Assembly: GCA_033675265.1 (NCBI GenBank)
Contig: JAUJYZ010000376.1
Coordinates: 794,501-858,500 of the forward strand
Length of the DNA stretch: 64,000 bases
Source of the DNA: Actinostola sp. cb2023
Lineage: Eukaryota; Cnidaria; Anthozoa; Actiniaria; Actinostolidae
Reading direction: 5' to 3'
A model generated the notes under the pieces. The model worked only from the letters and a program-made list of their open reading frames with translations. It made no database searches and was not told the DNA's origin. Both the position numbers and the translations under genes were made by a program. Of the stretch, positions 1 to 10,000 are shown one piece after another (within the stretch, counting starts at the first letter, position 1; each line of letters starts with the position of its first letter).

Positions 1-14
1 TTTTTTTTTTGCAG

Positions 15-378
15 TATGATGAATATTTATCAACGTTACCTTTCCAACTGCAAACCGCATCACAGACGATTGTCTATAATGCAGGCTCATGAAATCATTC
101 AACGCGAACACACATTCCAGGCCAAATATGGAAGGAAAAATGATTCAGACTTGGAAGAGAAAGATACGGATGAACAACAAGCCGACCCGGATGTGATGTC
201 ATCAGTCAAGGTAGTACGCAGAGAGAAGAAGCCTCAGTATTCCATCAAGACTTCAAATTTAGCGTCGTCGACTTTGCAAGAGGATCAAAAAGACCTTCTT
301 ATACACGCAGCTCATTGCAGTTGGTTCAAAAACGATATTTTAGAGAGTGGACTTCTAACTAAGGACAAGCAATCTAAA
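15..378 (+). CDS. Candidate internal exon of an unrecognised gene
   Basis: A strong acceptor (a run of T followed by GCAG, ending at 14) precedes an open frame encoding a hydrophilic segment with an acidic stretch and the end residues LLTKDKQSK. A GT at 379 would end it in phase 0; a better-looking GTATGA donor lies at 395, in phase 1. With the 395 donor the phase would fit the exon at 2233 directly. With the 379 donor it would fit the small candidate exon at 595. I do not recognise the protein. It lies upstream of the duplicated 3' exons on the same strand and is probably part of the same gene, but this is inferred. No equivalent precedes copy B. Confidence 0.4.
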
Positions 379-594
379 GTACATTATAACATAGGTATGA
401 TATAACGCGCTTCTCTCTCTGATCTAAAGGTTGGTTAGCGTGTGTCCGTAAGCCAATCTAAAGTACAATGCTCGTATGTAACCCATGGACACACGCTCAC
501 GTCATCGGCATAGCGCGCGCTCTGAATTCAATCGGAAAATCAATGTAACACACGCTACCTTCTCTCTTAACATCGCTTTTATTTGAATTTGCAG

Positions 595-638
595 GACTAT
601 GTTAAAACAATAAAAGAAATGGTCAACGCTTTAGCTGT
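595..638 (+). CDS. Weak candidate small exon
   Basis: TTTGCAG acceptor at 594 and GTAAGT donor at 639 enclose 44 open bases encoding DYVKTIKEMVNALA. The phase fits the 379 donor upstream but not the exon at 2233, so another exon would be needed. It also overlaps an inverted repeat (615-686 with 770-828), which lowers confidence. Confidence 0.2.
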
Positions 639-828
639 GTAAGTATGTAACACAGCGAGTTATGGAGCACGCGGGAATGTTGGGAGCTACCTTCTCTCTC
701 GTGAAGCTAGAGTATGTTGCTCTCGGCTAAGTACAATGTAAGTAGCAACTCTTACGCTTCTCTCGTGCTCTCCCAAATTCCCGCGTGCTCCATAACTCGA
801 TGGACGCACGCTAAGCGTTGACCATTCC
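615..828. repeat. Inverted repeat, about 60-70 bp arms
   Basis: The left arm (615-686) contains TATGGAGCACGCGGGAAT and its reverse complement is seen at 770-828, with the ATGGTCAACGC segment also inverted. The arms are imperfect and the loop is about 80 bp. Probably a small foldback or MITE remnant. The surrounding 395-960 stretch has no convincing gene; it carries repeated GTAAGTATGTAACACA segments. Confidence 0.6.
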
Positions 829-965
829 TTAAATGTAAGTATGTAACACATGCTACCTCCTCTCTTTTAAGAGAGAGAGAAAAAAAAGAAAAAAAAATCA
901 AGCGTCCGACAAAACTTGATATATGAAAAGCGCATGGAGACATTGTGAAATGCGCTATGTAAGAC

Positions 966-1402
966 CTGCTTTAATTACATGACCTGTAGAAGAAGGAATA
1001 TGCGCGCAACACAAAGTAAAGCTCATGCTCACTAAAACGGTCTATAAACTAGATCATTGACCACTGCTTTAATTACATGATCTGTAGAAGACAGAATATG
1101 CGCGCGACACAAAGTAAACTAGATCATTGACCACTGCTTTAATTACATGACCTGTAGAAGAAGGAATATGCGCGCAACACAAAGTAAAGCTCATGCTCAC
1201 TAAAACGGTCTATAAACTAGATCATTGACCACTGCTTTAATTACATGACCTGTAGAAGAAAGAATATGCGCGCGCATCAAAGTAAGGCTCATGCTCACTA
1301 AAACGGTCTATAAACTAGATCATTGACCACTGCTTTAATTACATGACCTGTAGAAGACAGAATATGCGCGCGACACAAAGTATACTAGATCATTGACCAC
1401 TG
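966..1402. repeat. Tandem repeat, 98-bp unit with shorter variants
   Basis: Four to five units begin TGCTTTAATTACATGACCTG and end TAGATCATTGACCAC. Long units are about 98 bp. Short ones lack a roughly 30-bp piece around GCTCATGCTCACTAAAACGG. This array lies outside the duplicated segment. The 1403-1541 stretch after it shows no gene. Confidence 0.8.
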
Positions 1403-1722
1403 CATGCTTGTTTGAATATTGATAACTAGACAGCCAAAAACACACTCCTTATTTCTCCAGGGGAGCACATCTGATTTAAAGAAAAGTCGAATAAGGCGCG
1501 CGTCTGTACCATCATAATTGCGCGCCCACATACATACGTCTTATTATCCGAGTATGAGAACCGTGCCGTAAGTTATGGACCGAGCGAGTTTTTTTCACCT
1601 GACTATCACTACAAAGGAAAATCCAACGTTTGCCAAATCACAATTCGCCACATTTCCTTGACATTTTATAAAATCATTTTCGGGCGTCAGCTTCTGCTTG
1701 GTTTCGCGGTGTGATATCTTAA

Positions 1723-2172
1723 GTAATGGTCCACGTAAGAACTAGGCAGCTGAACGGCAATGCACGATGGAATGCTTATATTTTCTATTGTTAAAACTAG
1801 TGATCCCATTGGCTTAAACATGAAAATTGGCAAAAATGTTAGGTATAAGATATACATACTCCGATTTGTTTAGATGTCAAGTTTGTCTGTTATCCATTGG
1901 CGTCATATGCCAATTTTAAAACAAATTGTATGTGGGGAACCTTGTAAAATAAGCAATATTCTTTGCTATTGTCTTGGGCTGTTCTGATTGGTTAGATATC
2001 AAACATTTCCAATAAATTACCCGAAATAATTGATTACCTATATTTTTACATTGAAATATTATTATGTGTCATCCTCTCTTTCTGTATCCTTAAAATTAGA
2101 AATATTCTATGTGGGACAGAGCTATTGCCGTAGAACAATGAAAGCTTGCCTAGTTCTTGCATGGATGATTAC
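1723..2172. mobile_element. TTAA-flanked MITE (piggyBac-like), specific to copy A
   Basis: Terminal inverted repeats start GTAATGGTCCACGTAAGAAC on the left and GTAATCATCCATGCAAGAAC on the right (reverse complement), both continuing TAGGCA, with about four mismatches in 26. The element is flanked by TTAA at 1719-1722 and 2173-2176. Copy B has the empty site, ATATCTTAACACG, around 43190-43200. The 450-bp interior has no coding capacity. TTAA duplication is the signature of piggyBac-type transposition. Confidence 0.88.
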
Positions 2173-2232
2173 TTAACACGATGCAATTATATCCTTCAAT
2201 TTAATTTAATTTGTATTTGGTGGTTTATTTAG

Positions 2233-4620
2233 CCAACAGAACACAAGAACCAAGCAGAGGAGGAAGAATCGTGAATCAAGAAAAAGACGAAAAGCAGCGG
2301 AGCGCACAGGAATACTCACTCCGACGCCAAAAGCAAAAAGAACTGTTCGACGAAGTAGAACTGGAACATTCACGCATCGAACGCGAACTACAAGATACAG
2401 AGCGAGTGAAGTTAATCGAACAATACTTAGACGATGTTTATACGCGTTACGGCGCCAGCACCAAGACTTTACAACTAGACGTTACTTCACGCTGCAAGAC
2501 CACGCCTAAACGTCAAGGTAACATCTACTCCTGGTTACCTAGGAAACAAGCACGTGACAACAGCAAGCCAGCCTCGATACTGCATCCCTTCAAGGAATCC
2601 ACTAACAACTTCAGTATAGGTTGCGTTGATAAGAAGATTGAGTTCAAAGAAAAGCAGGCAAAGAATGATGCAAAGTTCAGGTTTTTCAACGATTGGAGTA
2701 AAACTGCTTTTATTAATTACGTAAATAGTGACGGAGAGTTTCTGATGAACGAAGCCGACCAGGATTTTTCAAGCCAGGTAAATGTTATGCCGTGTTTCAG
2801 TATGCTACATACAAAAAACGATGGCAAAGTATAGCCAGTGACTTTAAAATGCTAAGACTGACCATGATTTCCTAGCAGATCTAGTGGGGCTATGATCGAA
2901 CTCTCGAAATGAAAACAAATCCTTTCCATCGTATACCTAGTTGAATGTAGCTATGACCGCAAGGATGTCTGGGAAAGAGACAATGAGTATACCTAGTTGA
3001 ATGTAGCTATGACCGCAAGGATATCTGGGAAAGATACAATGAGTATATACCTAGTTGAATGTAGCTATGACCGCAAGGATGTCTGGGAAAGAGACAATGA
3101 GTATATATACCTAGTTGAATGTAGCTATGACCGCAAGGATGTCTGGGAAAGAGACAATGAGTATACCTAGTTGAATGTAGCTATGACCGCAAGGATGTCT
3201 GGGAAAGAGACAATGAGTATACCTAGTTGAATGTAGCTATGACCGCAAGGATGTCTGGGAAAGAGACAATGAGTATACCTAGTTGAATGTAGCTATGACC
3301 GCAAGGATATCTGGGAAAGATACAATGAGTATATACCTAGTTGAATGTAGCTATGACCGCAAGGATGTCTGGGAAAGAGACAATGAGTATATACCTAGTT
3401 GAATGTAGCTATGACCGCAAGGATGTCTGGGAAAGAGACAATGAGTATATACCTAGTTGAATGTAGCTATGACCGCAAGGATGTCTGGGAAAGAGACAAT
3501 GAGTATACCTAGTTGAATGTAGCTATGACCGCAAGGATGTCTGGGAAAGAGACAATGAGTATACCTAGTTGAATGTAGCTATGACCGCAAGGATGTCTGG
3601 AAAAGAGAGATGAAAGAGTATACCTAGTTGAGTATACCTAGTTGAATGTAGCTATGACCGCAAGGATGTCTGGGAAAGAGACAATGAGTATATACCTAGT
3701 TGAATGTAGCTATGACCGCAAGGATGTCTGGGAAAGAGACAATGAGTATATACCTAGTTGAATGTAGCTATGACCGCAAGGATGTCTGGGAAAGAGACAA
3801 TGAGTATACCTAGTTGAATGTAGCTATGACCGCAAGGATGTCTGGGAAAGAGACAATGAGTATATACCTAGTTGAATGTAGCTATGACCGCAAGGATGTC
3901 TGGGAAAGAGACAATGAGTATACCTAGTTGAATGTAGCTATGACCGCAAGGATGTCTGGGAAAGAGACAATGAGTATACCTAGTTGAATGTAGCTATGAC
4001 CGCAAGGATGTCTGGGAAAGAGACAATGAGTATACCTAGTTGAATGTAGCTATGACCACAAGGATGTCTGGGAAAGAGACAATGAGTATATACCTAGTTG
4101 AATGTAGCTATGACCGCAAGGATGTCTGGGAAAGAGACAATGAGTATATACCTAGTTGAATGTAGCTATGACCGCAAGGATGTCTGGGAAAGAGACAATG
4201 AGTATACCTAGTTGAATGTAGCTATGACCGCAAGGATGTCTGGGAAAGAGACAATGAGTATATACCTAGTTGAATGTAGCTATGACCGCAAGGATGTCTG
4301 GGAAAGAGACAATGAGTATACCTAGTTGAATGTAGCTATGACCGCAAGGATGTCTGGGAAAGAGACAATGAGTATACCTAGTTGAATGTAGCTATGACCG
4401 CAAGGATGTCTGGAAAAGAGACAATGAGCGGTCATTTAAAAGAGGGTGACAAACAAATAGCATATGCTAACAAACAAGTGGCCCTCTGAAACTACAAAAC
4501 TTGTAATATACTTGTAATACAGCTGACTTGTCTTTCTTCTGTCTTTAGTTCAAAGATCCCAGTTACTGGATGAAGAAGCATCATCAGAATGGAGTAGTAT
4601 TGAAGTCAAACTTGAAATAA
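2233..4620 (+). CDS. Unrecognised gene, last two exons (copy A)
   Basis: Exon 2233-2777 follows a TTTATTTAG acceptor, enters with two bases of a split codon, and encodes about 181 residues ending in DEFSSQ-like sequence (as read: DQDFSSQ) before a CAG|GTAAAT donor. The final exon, 4549-4620, follows TGTCTTTAG and adds 23 residues beginning FKDPSYWMKK and ending NLK before TAA. The phase (0) matches. The protein is hydrophilic, with a charged, probably helical stretch (ELFDEVELEHSRIEREL) and no recognisable domain. The intron of about 1.77 kb is mostly a 56-58 bp minisatellite. AATAAA signals at 4616 and 4654 support a 3' end here. It is convergent with the sacsin-like gene. 5' exons lie upstream, possibly 15-394. 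Confidence 0.65.
2932..4428. repeat. Intronic minisatellite, 56-58 bp unit, about 26 copies
   Basis: Tandem units contain TACCTAGTTGAATGTAGC and end GGGAAAGAGACAATGAG. Length varies by a TA dinucleotide at the junction. The array fills most of the last intron of the plus-strand gene. Copy B has fewer than three units at the same place (43946-44099). The flanking bases 2778-2931 and 4429-4548 are ordinary intron. Confidence 0.95.
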
Positions 4621-4653
4621 AAACTTCTGTACAGAGATATTTAATACTTTTGT

Positions 4654-4659
4654 AATAAA
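4654..4659 (+). promoter_or_regulatory. Polyadenylation signal AATAAA (plus-strand gene, copy A)
   Basis: An AATAAA hexamer lies 34 bases after the TAA stop. A second overlaps the stop codon at 4616. The same pair is conserved in copy B. Confidence 0.6.
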
Positions 4660-4700
4660 GGTTGTTTATAAGCAACACGTAATCAACAACTGTGTGATGG

Positions 4701-4786
4701 TTTACATGGGAGAGGGGTCGTTTTACAGTGGGGGAGGGGTCGTTTTACATGGGAGAGGGGTCGTTTTACATGGGAGAGGGGTCGTT
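4701..4786. repeat. 21-22 bp G-rich minisatellite, about four copies
   Basis: Units GGTCGTTTTACATGGGAGAG occur just after the 3' end of the plus-strand gene. Copy B carries a large expansion of this motif at 44376-44926. The 4787-5034 stretch that follows is shared with copy B, starts CAGGGGCGTAGG, and has no convincing gene. Confidence 0.85.
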
Positions 4787-5034
4787 TCAGGGGCGTAGGC
4801 ATAGGAGGGTCTTAGGGTGTCTGTGACCCCTCCTCTGGGTCTACTCTTTAAATTTATGTTTGAGGGGAGGGGGGGTTTGGTGGTGAACGATGACAAGCCG
4901 CGCTTGCCCCATGCTCGCTTTTTCTTGAAAACTACACAGAACACACCCACCATTTACAATATACAAGTAACAAAACTGAACGAGCTATTTATTTATCATA
5001 ACTAATTGAAATACTTGAAAGTATCCTCTCCCCT

Positions 5035-5182
5035 ACTAGAGTGCAATTTAGAAAAGCGTGAAATAGTACTAACTTTAAATAGTACTAAATAGTGCTATTT
5101 CTATTGTTTTCTATTGTTTCATTAGTGCTATTTAGTACTAATTAGTTATTTAGTTTTCAAGCTTTTCTAAATTGTACTCTAG
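5035..5182. mobile_element. Small MITE or foldback present only in copy A
   Basis: Inverted ends GAGTGCAATTTAGAAAAGC and its near-complement GCTTTTCTAAATTGTACTC enclose an AT-rich core with repeated TAGTACTAA motifs. CTAG borders both sides. In copy B the flanks are nearly joined (around 45180-45200), so this is either a copy A insertion or a copy B deletion. Confidence 0.6.
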
Positions 5183-5671
5183 TAACATGGTTATAAATGT
5201 ATTACTAAGTAACTATAAAACTCATAACCCAACTCTGTAGTGGGTACATGTATTTATAAGGCTTATTGCCTGGCTTGTCGGTACTCGACTCTAACTTCTA
5301 TAAACTTTGTCTCTTTTACTAGTTGACTATACGATATTTAGTAGTAACATGGTTATAAATGTATTACTAAGTAACTATAAAACTCATAACCCAACTCTGT
5401 AGTGGGTACATGTATTTATAAGGCTTATTGCCTGGCTTGTCGGTATTCGACCCTAACTTCTATAAACTTTGTCTCTTTTACTAGTTGACTATACGATATT
5501 TAGTAGTAACATGGTTATAAATGTATTACTAAGTAACTATAAAACTCATAACCCAACTCTGTAGTGGGTACATGTATTTATAAGGCTTATTGCCTGGCTT
5601 GTCGGTACTCGACTCTAACTTCTATAAACTTAGTCTCTTTTTCTAGTTGACTATACGATATTTAGTAGCAA
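5183..5671. repeat. 162-bp tandem repeat, three units
   Basis: Units run from TAGTAGTAACATGGTTATAA to CTAGTTGACTATACGATATT. Copy B has roughly 13 units at the equivalent site, some with internal deletions. Confidence 0.92.
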
Positions 5672-6456
5672 GATTGTTTATAGTCTTTTTGGTTGAAGTC
5701 TTTTTCTGTTGTTCCCTACTGTACTCTTCCTTCCTTGCTTGATGACACCGCTGACCAGTGGTATTGCTGGAGAGAAATCACAAAATCAATCGTGTTGGTT
5801 TGCTGTAGGAGTAACGGTTTCCCTTTTTATCTCTAATGGAGATTATTTACAGGCGTTTTCCTTACCCAGAACTGTACCCACGGTTACAAATATATGCTTT
5901 GCTTTAAAAAAAGCGCGTCAGAGAATATAGCCAGTTCTTTAACGAAGTTCAACGATAATGTCCTCGACGCAGAATTATTTTTCTCGTTTCTTCAGACTGC
6001 GCGATAAATGAAAGTGGGTTCAGTTCTGAGCTAGCCTCTTCCCTTGTATCGTGACCGGTGAAGATGTTCATTGTCGTCAAAACATTGCACTGGGCTTGCA
6101 TCAAACGACTAGAGTCGTTTACCTCGTAGGAAGAGAAAGGTCGCTCTGCCACCATGCAGGGTGAGAGTCGCTTTGTAATAAACAGAAACGAAACTCAAAA
6201 CTCTTTCAGCTCGAAGAAAGAAAACTAAAATAGACCGATTTCATACCAAGGAAAGACTGATATGATCTTGTAAACTCTTTTACGTTTTGATTGACGGAAA
6301 CCCAATGCAATGTTTTGGGAAAGCGCCTGTAATATGTGTGCAAAACACTTGGTTTTAAACAGGAACTCTCGTACATTTTAATATGTTAAAGAATATGAAC
6401 TACTAAAAGAAAAAAGAAAAAGAATATGAACCACTTTGGATAAGTATAGCAGGTTT
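5672..6456. other. Conserved intergenic block without a recognised gene
   Basis: This stretch is shared with copy B (about 47290-48177) but I find no convincing gene. A short minus-strand frame beginning MVAERPFSS at 6155 exists in both copies but diverges by frameshift after about 36 residues. A plus-strand GCCACCATG at about 6149-6157 is conserved as a string only. ATTAAA on the minus strand (6377-6382, also in B) lies about 400 bases past the sacsin stop and could be its poly(A) signal. Confidence 0.4.
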
Positions 6457-6702
6457 CAGGGGCGGATCTAGGGGAGGGGTGCAGGGGGTGCCCACCCCCT
6501 GGATGAGCTGATATCTACTGCGTTATTGGCGCTCGAGTTTGTGTACGTCCTGGTCATAAATGGTGCACCCCCTCCTAAAAGATGGTGCATCCCCTCCTAA
6601 AAGATGGTGCACCCCCTCCTAAAAGATGGTGCACCCCCTCCTAAAAGATGGTGCACCCCCTCCTAAAAGATGGTGCACCCCTGGATCCTGGATCCGCCCC
6701 TG
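6457..6702. mobile_element. MITE-like element with internal 22-bp repeats
   Basis: It begins CAGGGGCGGATCTAGGGG and ends with the inverted CCTGGATCCGCCCCTG. These termini resemble common animal hAT-type nonautonomous elements (from memory). The interior holds about six units of GATGGTGCACCCCCTCCTAA. Target duplication is unclear. Copy B (48178-about 48502) has more internal repeats and an eroded right end. It probably falls in the 3' UTR or just downstream of the sacsin-like gene. Confidence 0.65.
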
Positions 6703-6783
6703 GGTTAACTAAATCTGTGCGCATGTTTTGTTAGTAATTAGACTTTTCATGCCATGTTGATCTATCCAAAGGCTTACCTTCAC

Positions 6784-7062
6784 TCATACAAACTTGGCTT
6801 TCACAACGTTGAGGATTTCTCTTGCAAGTTCTAAAGCTTGTGCTGCCATGTCTGTTGTGTAAATATCGTGGGGAATGTTGGGATACTGAACCCGGTCTGG
6901 ATAGCGCATGCGTGTAGAGTCTCCAAGAAGACGTTCCATAGAGTTGGCTAACGATAAAAGCTCAGAGTTGTCGAGACTGGAAGCGATTGCTGATAGACTA
7001 TGAGTGCTGCTCTTGTCTGCATCTCGGGAATATTGTGCAGCCTTGAGGGCTTTTTCTGCAGA
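6784..7062 (-). CDS. SACS: Sacsin copy A, last exon (HEPN domain)
   Basis: Acceptor GTGTTTAG at 7063-7070 opens a 279-base exon in phase 0, encoding SAEKALKAAQYSRDAD near its start and ending KAKFV then TGA. It continues the large exon, whose last residues are ACFKCHQ before CAG|GTGAGA at 7725. Together they form the HEPN domain, a helical nucleotide-binding and dimerisation module at sacsin C-termini. The intron is 663 bp and rich in GAT/ATT triplets, so naive reading of the large exon runs on into a false histidine/asparagine tail. Confidence 0.92.
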   Translation of the reverse strand, partial: SAEKALKAAQYSRDADKSSTHSLSAIASSLDNSELLSLANSMERLLGDSTRMRYPDRVQYPNIPHDIYTTDMAAQALELAREILNVVKAKFV

Positions 7063-10000
7063 CTAAACACATGAGATGAAAATTGTAATAAGTAAGCGAG
7101 ACTTGTACCCAGGGCACTGTTTTGCTAGCAACGCCTAGGGACTTTTTCCACGCTGTGTGTATAGGCATCTTAATAGATGCTTACATATGACATCAGATAA
7201 TATAATTTGATTTGTCTTCTGCAAAATAATCAAAGTGAATTTGAAATTGCTTTAATTTTTACTTTTCGAAACTGTGTTGTGCGGTTAGAGACTGTACTCA
7301 GTATGGACAACGATAACATGCAGTGATTGGTATAAAACCTGACTGGTTCTATTTATAATAGGAAATAACTATTAATGATAATGAAATATGATGGTTATTA
7401 TTATTACTAGTATTATGAATATGATGACGATTTTAATTACGGATGGAAATTTCAGTTGGAGAGGTCATTGGTAGTGTTGTTGATGATGATTATATTATTA
7501 ATATTAATTAGGATGGTTCTTGGATAGTTATGTTCTATTTATTGTTGATATTATGCTGCATGCTTACGAACTATTCTGTTTTCTTCAATATTTTGTAGTT
7601 ATCTATAAACACATTGCAATTGAGATTGTGCAAAATGCGTTTGAAGAACTATCGTGATCATGATTACGATGATTACTATGATGATTATTATTATTATATT
7701 TACGATGATGGTGACGATGTCTCACCTGATGACACTTAAAGCAAGCCCATTCATAGGAGGGTCTATACTCATTTACGTCATTGCTTGCTGCATTGAGATC
7801 ATCAGCGGCTTGTCTATACCATCGTGTTGCTTCTCCAGGCTGAGGATTAGATCGGTAAGATGATGAAGAACATCCGCCACTATAGTAAGAGCTTCTCTGG
7901 GTTCCGTGGTCTCGAGCACGACCTGACCATCTTCTGTAGTAACTTGAAAAGTTTCCATATCCACCGGCCGCGGAACTCCAAAAATTTCCTGTTCGTTGTG
8001 GATCAACACCGGTTTCCAAGCGCATGATTTCTGCTTGAATGAACTTGAACACCTCTGTACAGAATTCTTCATTTCCAGGGTTTTTATCAGGATGCCAAGT
8101 GAGGAACAATCTCTTGATGATTTTCTTTCTCTTTTCTTCAGGAAGATGCCAAGCTTCTTCCAGGGTCTTTCTGACTAGTTGTTTTGCATCATCAAGGTTA
8201 TCAGGCTTCACCTCTTGTTGTTCTGCAGTTTCAGATCCAGTGAAAACTTCAATCTCCAGTCCTTCACTTCCTTGTTTGCGGCGACAAAATTTATACAAAT
8301 CTACTGCATCAACAACAATACGTTCCTTGCCAATATTAATTCTGTATCGTTTCGTAATTGGTGAAGCTTCTTCTCCTGATGGCAGTTCTTCTGATGGCAC
8401 TTCTTCTATAATGATGGCATAGATGTACGTTGCAGCGCCATCCTCATCACGAAGGCTCGGGTCATCAAGCTCGTAGCCCACGTACTCGCCAGGATAGAAG
8501 ACTGTAAATGCGTCTACAAGAAGGTGTTGGTCTTCGATGTGAATAAAGTTCCCAGGTGTTGGAAAACAAGTTGCTTCTGCTCCCAAATAGGTACTATTAT
8601 CTTCTCGTATCTTCAAGTTATCGAGTAATGAACTTATATTGTCAATTGGTGAAAGTAGCATCATCGGAAGATGAACTAGTGCTTTTCCAAGTAGGTGTCC
8701 CGTTATCCGATCAATAATCTCAGCAACCCTTGAAAGGTATTCTATCAAATCCACCTTCTGCTCAACATAGATCTTCCATACTTCCTGGTTTCCTTCTTCT
8801 TTCTTCTCCTCGAAGCAGGCCACTTCTGCCTCACTTTCTGGTATCGTTGTTCCTTCGCAAACGAGCCTTGTTTGCAGGCCTGGAACGCTGTATACATGAA
8901 TGCAACTTAGACTTTTTTGTACGTTTCTCAGAAAATCATCCTTTGTCTTCATGTCACGTTTATAAAGAGCGTGTTTTATTAAACGAGTTAACCCTAAACA
9001 AAACTCATTCGATGTTAGTTTCTGTCTCAACTCCTGAGTGGAACTGGAAGAGGTTGCAGATTGGCCGTTTTCCAAAAGAGTTTCGTGTACGAAAGAAGTC
9101 AGCTTGCGAGGTCGGATAGATTCTGGTAACTGGTTTATCATAGAGTCATCGTTATCCACTCTCAGTTCACATTCCTCGAGTTTAACGAAAAGCAATCTTT
9201 CAAATCCTTCCAGACGCTCTTTGAAATGAGGTGCATCGTTGTAGAAAATCTCAGTAGATTTTCGTAAAAATACCAATTTCGTGGAAGGGTCAACTGGATT
9301 TCGTTTGACTCCTGGTAAGTAGAGTGACGGGAGGTCCGAAGTAGTGACTCCACTATTCTTGTTAATGGACTCAAATAAGCCTTTGGTGGCCATAAAGGCT
9401 TTAGTAGTCTCGTTGGGATCCAATTTGCTGTCCTTGCATTCCCTACGAATGTAATCAAGAACCATGGCATACTGTGCTGGAGTAACTATGCTGGTTGCTC
9501 CGAGTTTCTCAAACAATGTACTGTAACCAGCTAATATGGGAGGAACTCTGAACAGGTATGGGTGGATTTCATCATCTGACATCAGTTCAGCAACTATTTG
9601 TCTCGGGTCTACAAAGCGCTTACCATCCTCAACAACAATGCAGCGAGTCTTCTTAAGCCCAGTGGTTATGGCACTTTCGTCGTTCTGGAGGTTGGTCTGT
9701 AAGAATTGGTAAATGTGTGTCATCACATTAATCACGACTGGTGAGTCTTGAATGTCGTCATATCTCTGACAGAGTACACGGCAGACGTTATTACAGTGGT
9801 CAACCACCATATCGACTGTTGGACGTTTAAGGGACTCTAGTCTTCTGATTATTTCATTCTTGTAATTTACCATCTTGTTTAAGTTACTTCCTCCATTATA
9901 CTGTGGGTTAAAATGACGCGAAGAGATGAGTGGATTGGCATAGTCGGGTAAAAAGCTGGCGCTGGTCCATGTGATTAAACTAAAAGTGTTGTTGAATCGG

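Noticed and set aside
5949..6155. Minus-strand short gene starting MVAERPFSS
   Set aside because: Present in both copies, but the frame changes by indel partway and no splice partner or domain is evident.
7603..7725. Histidine- and asparagine-rich C-terminal tail of the long sacsin frame
   Set aside because: It is read-through into the last intron past a CAG|GTGAGA donor. The true continuation is the HEPN exon at 6784-7062.
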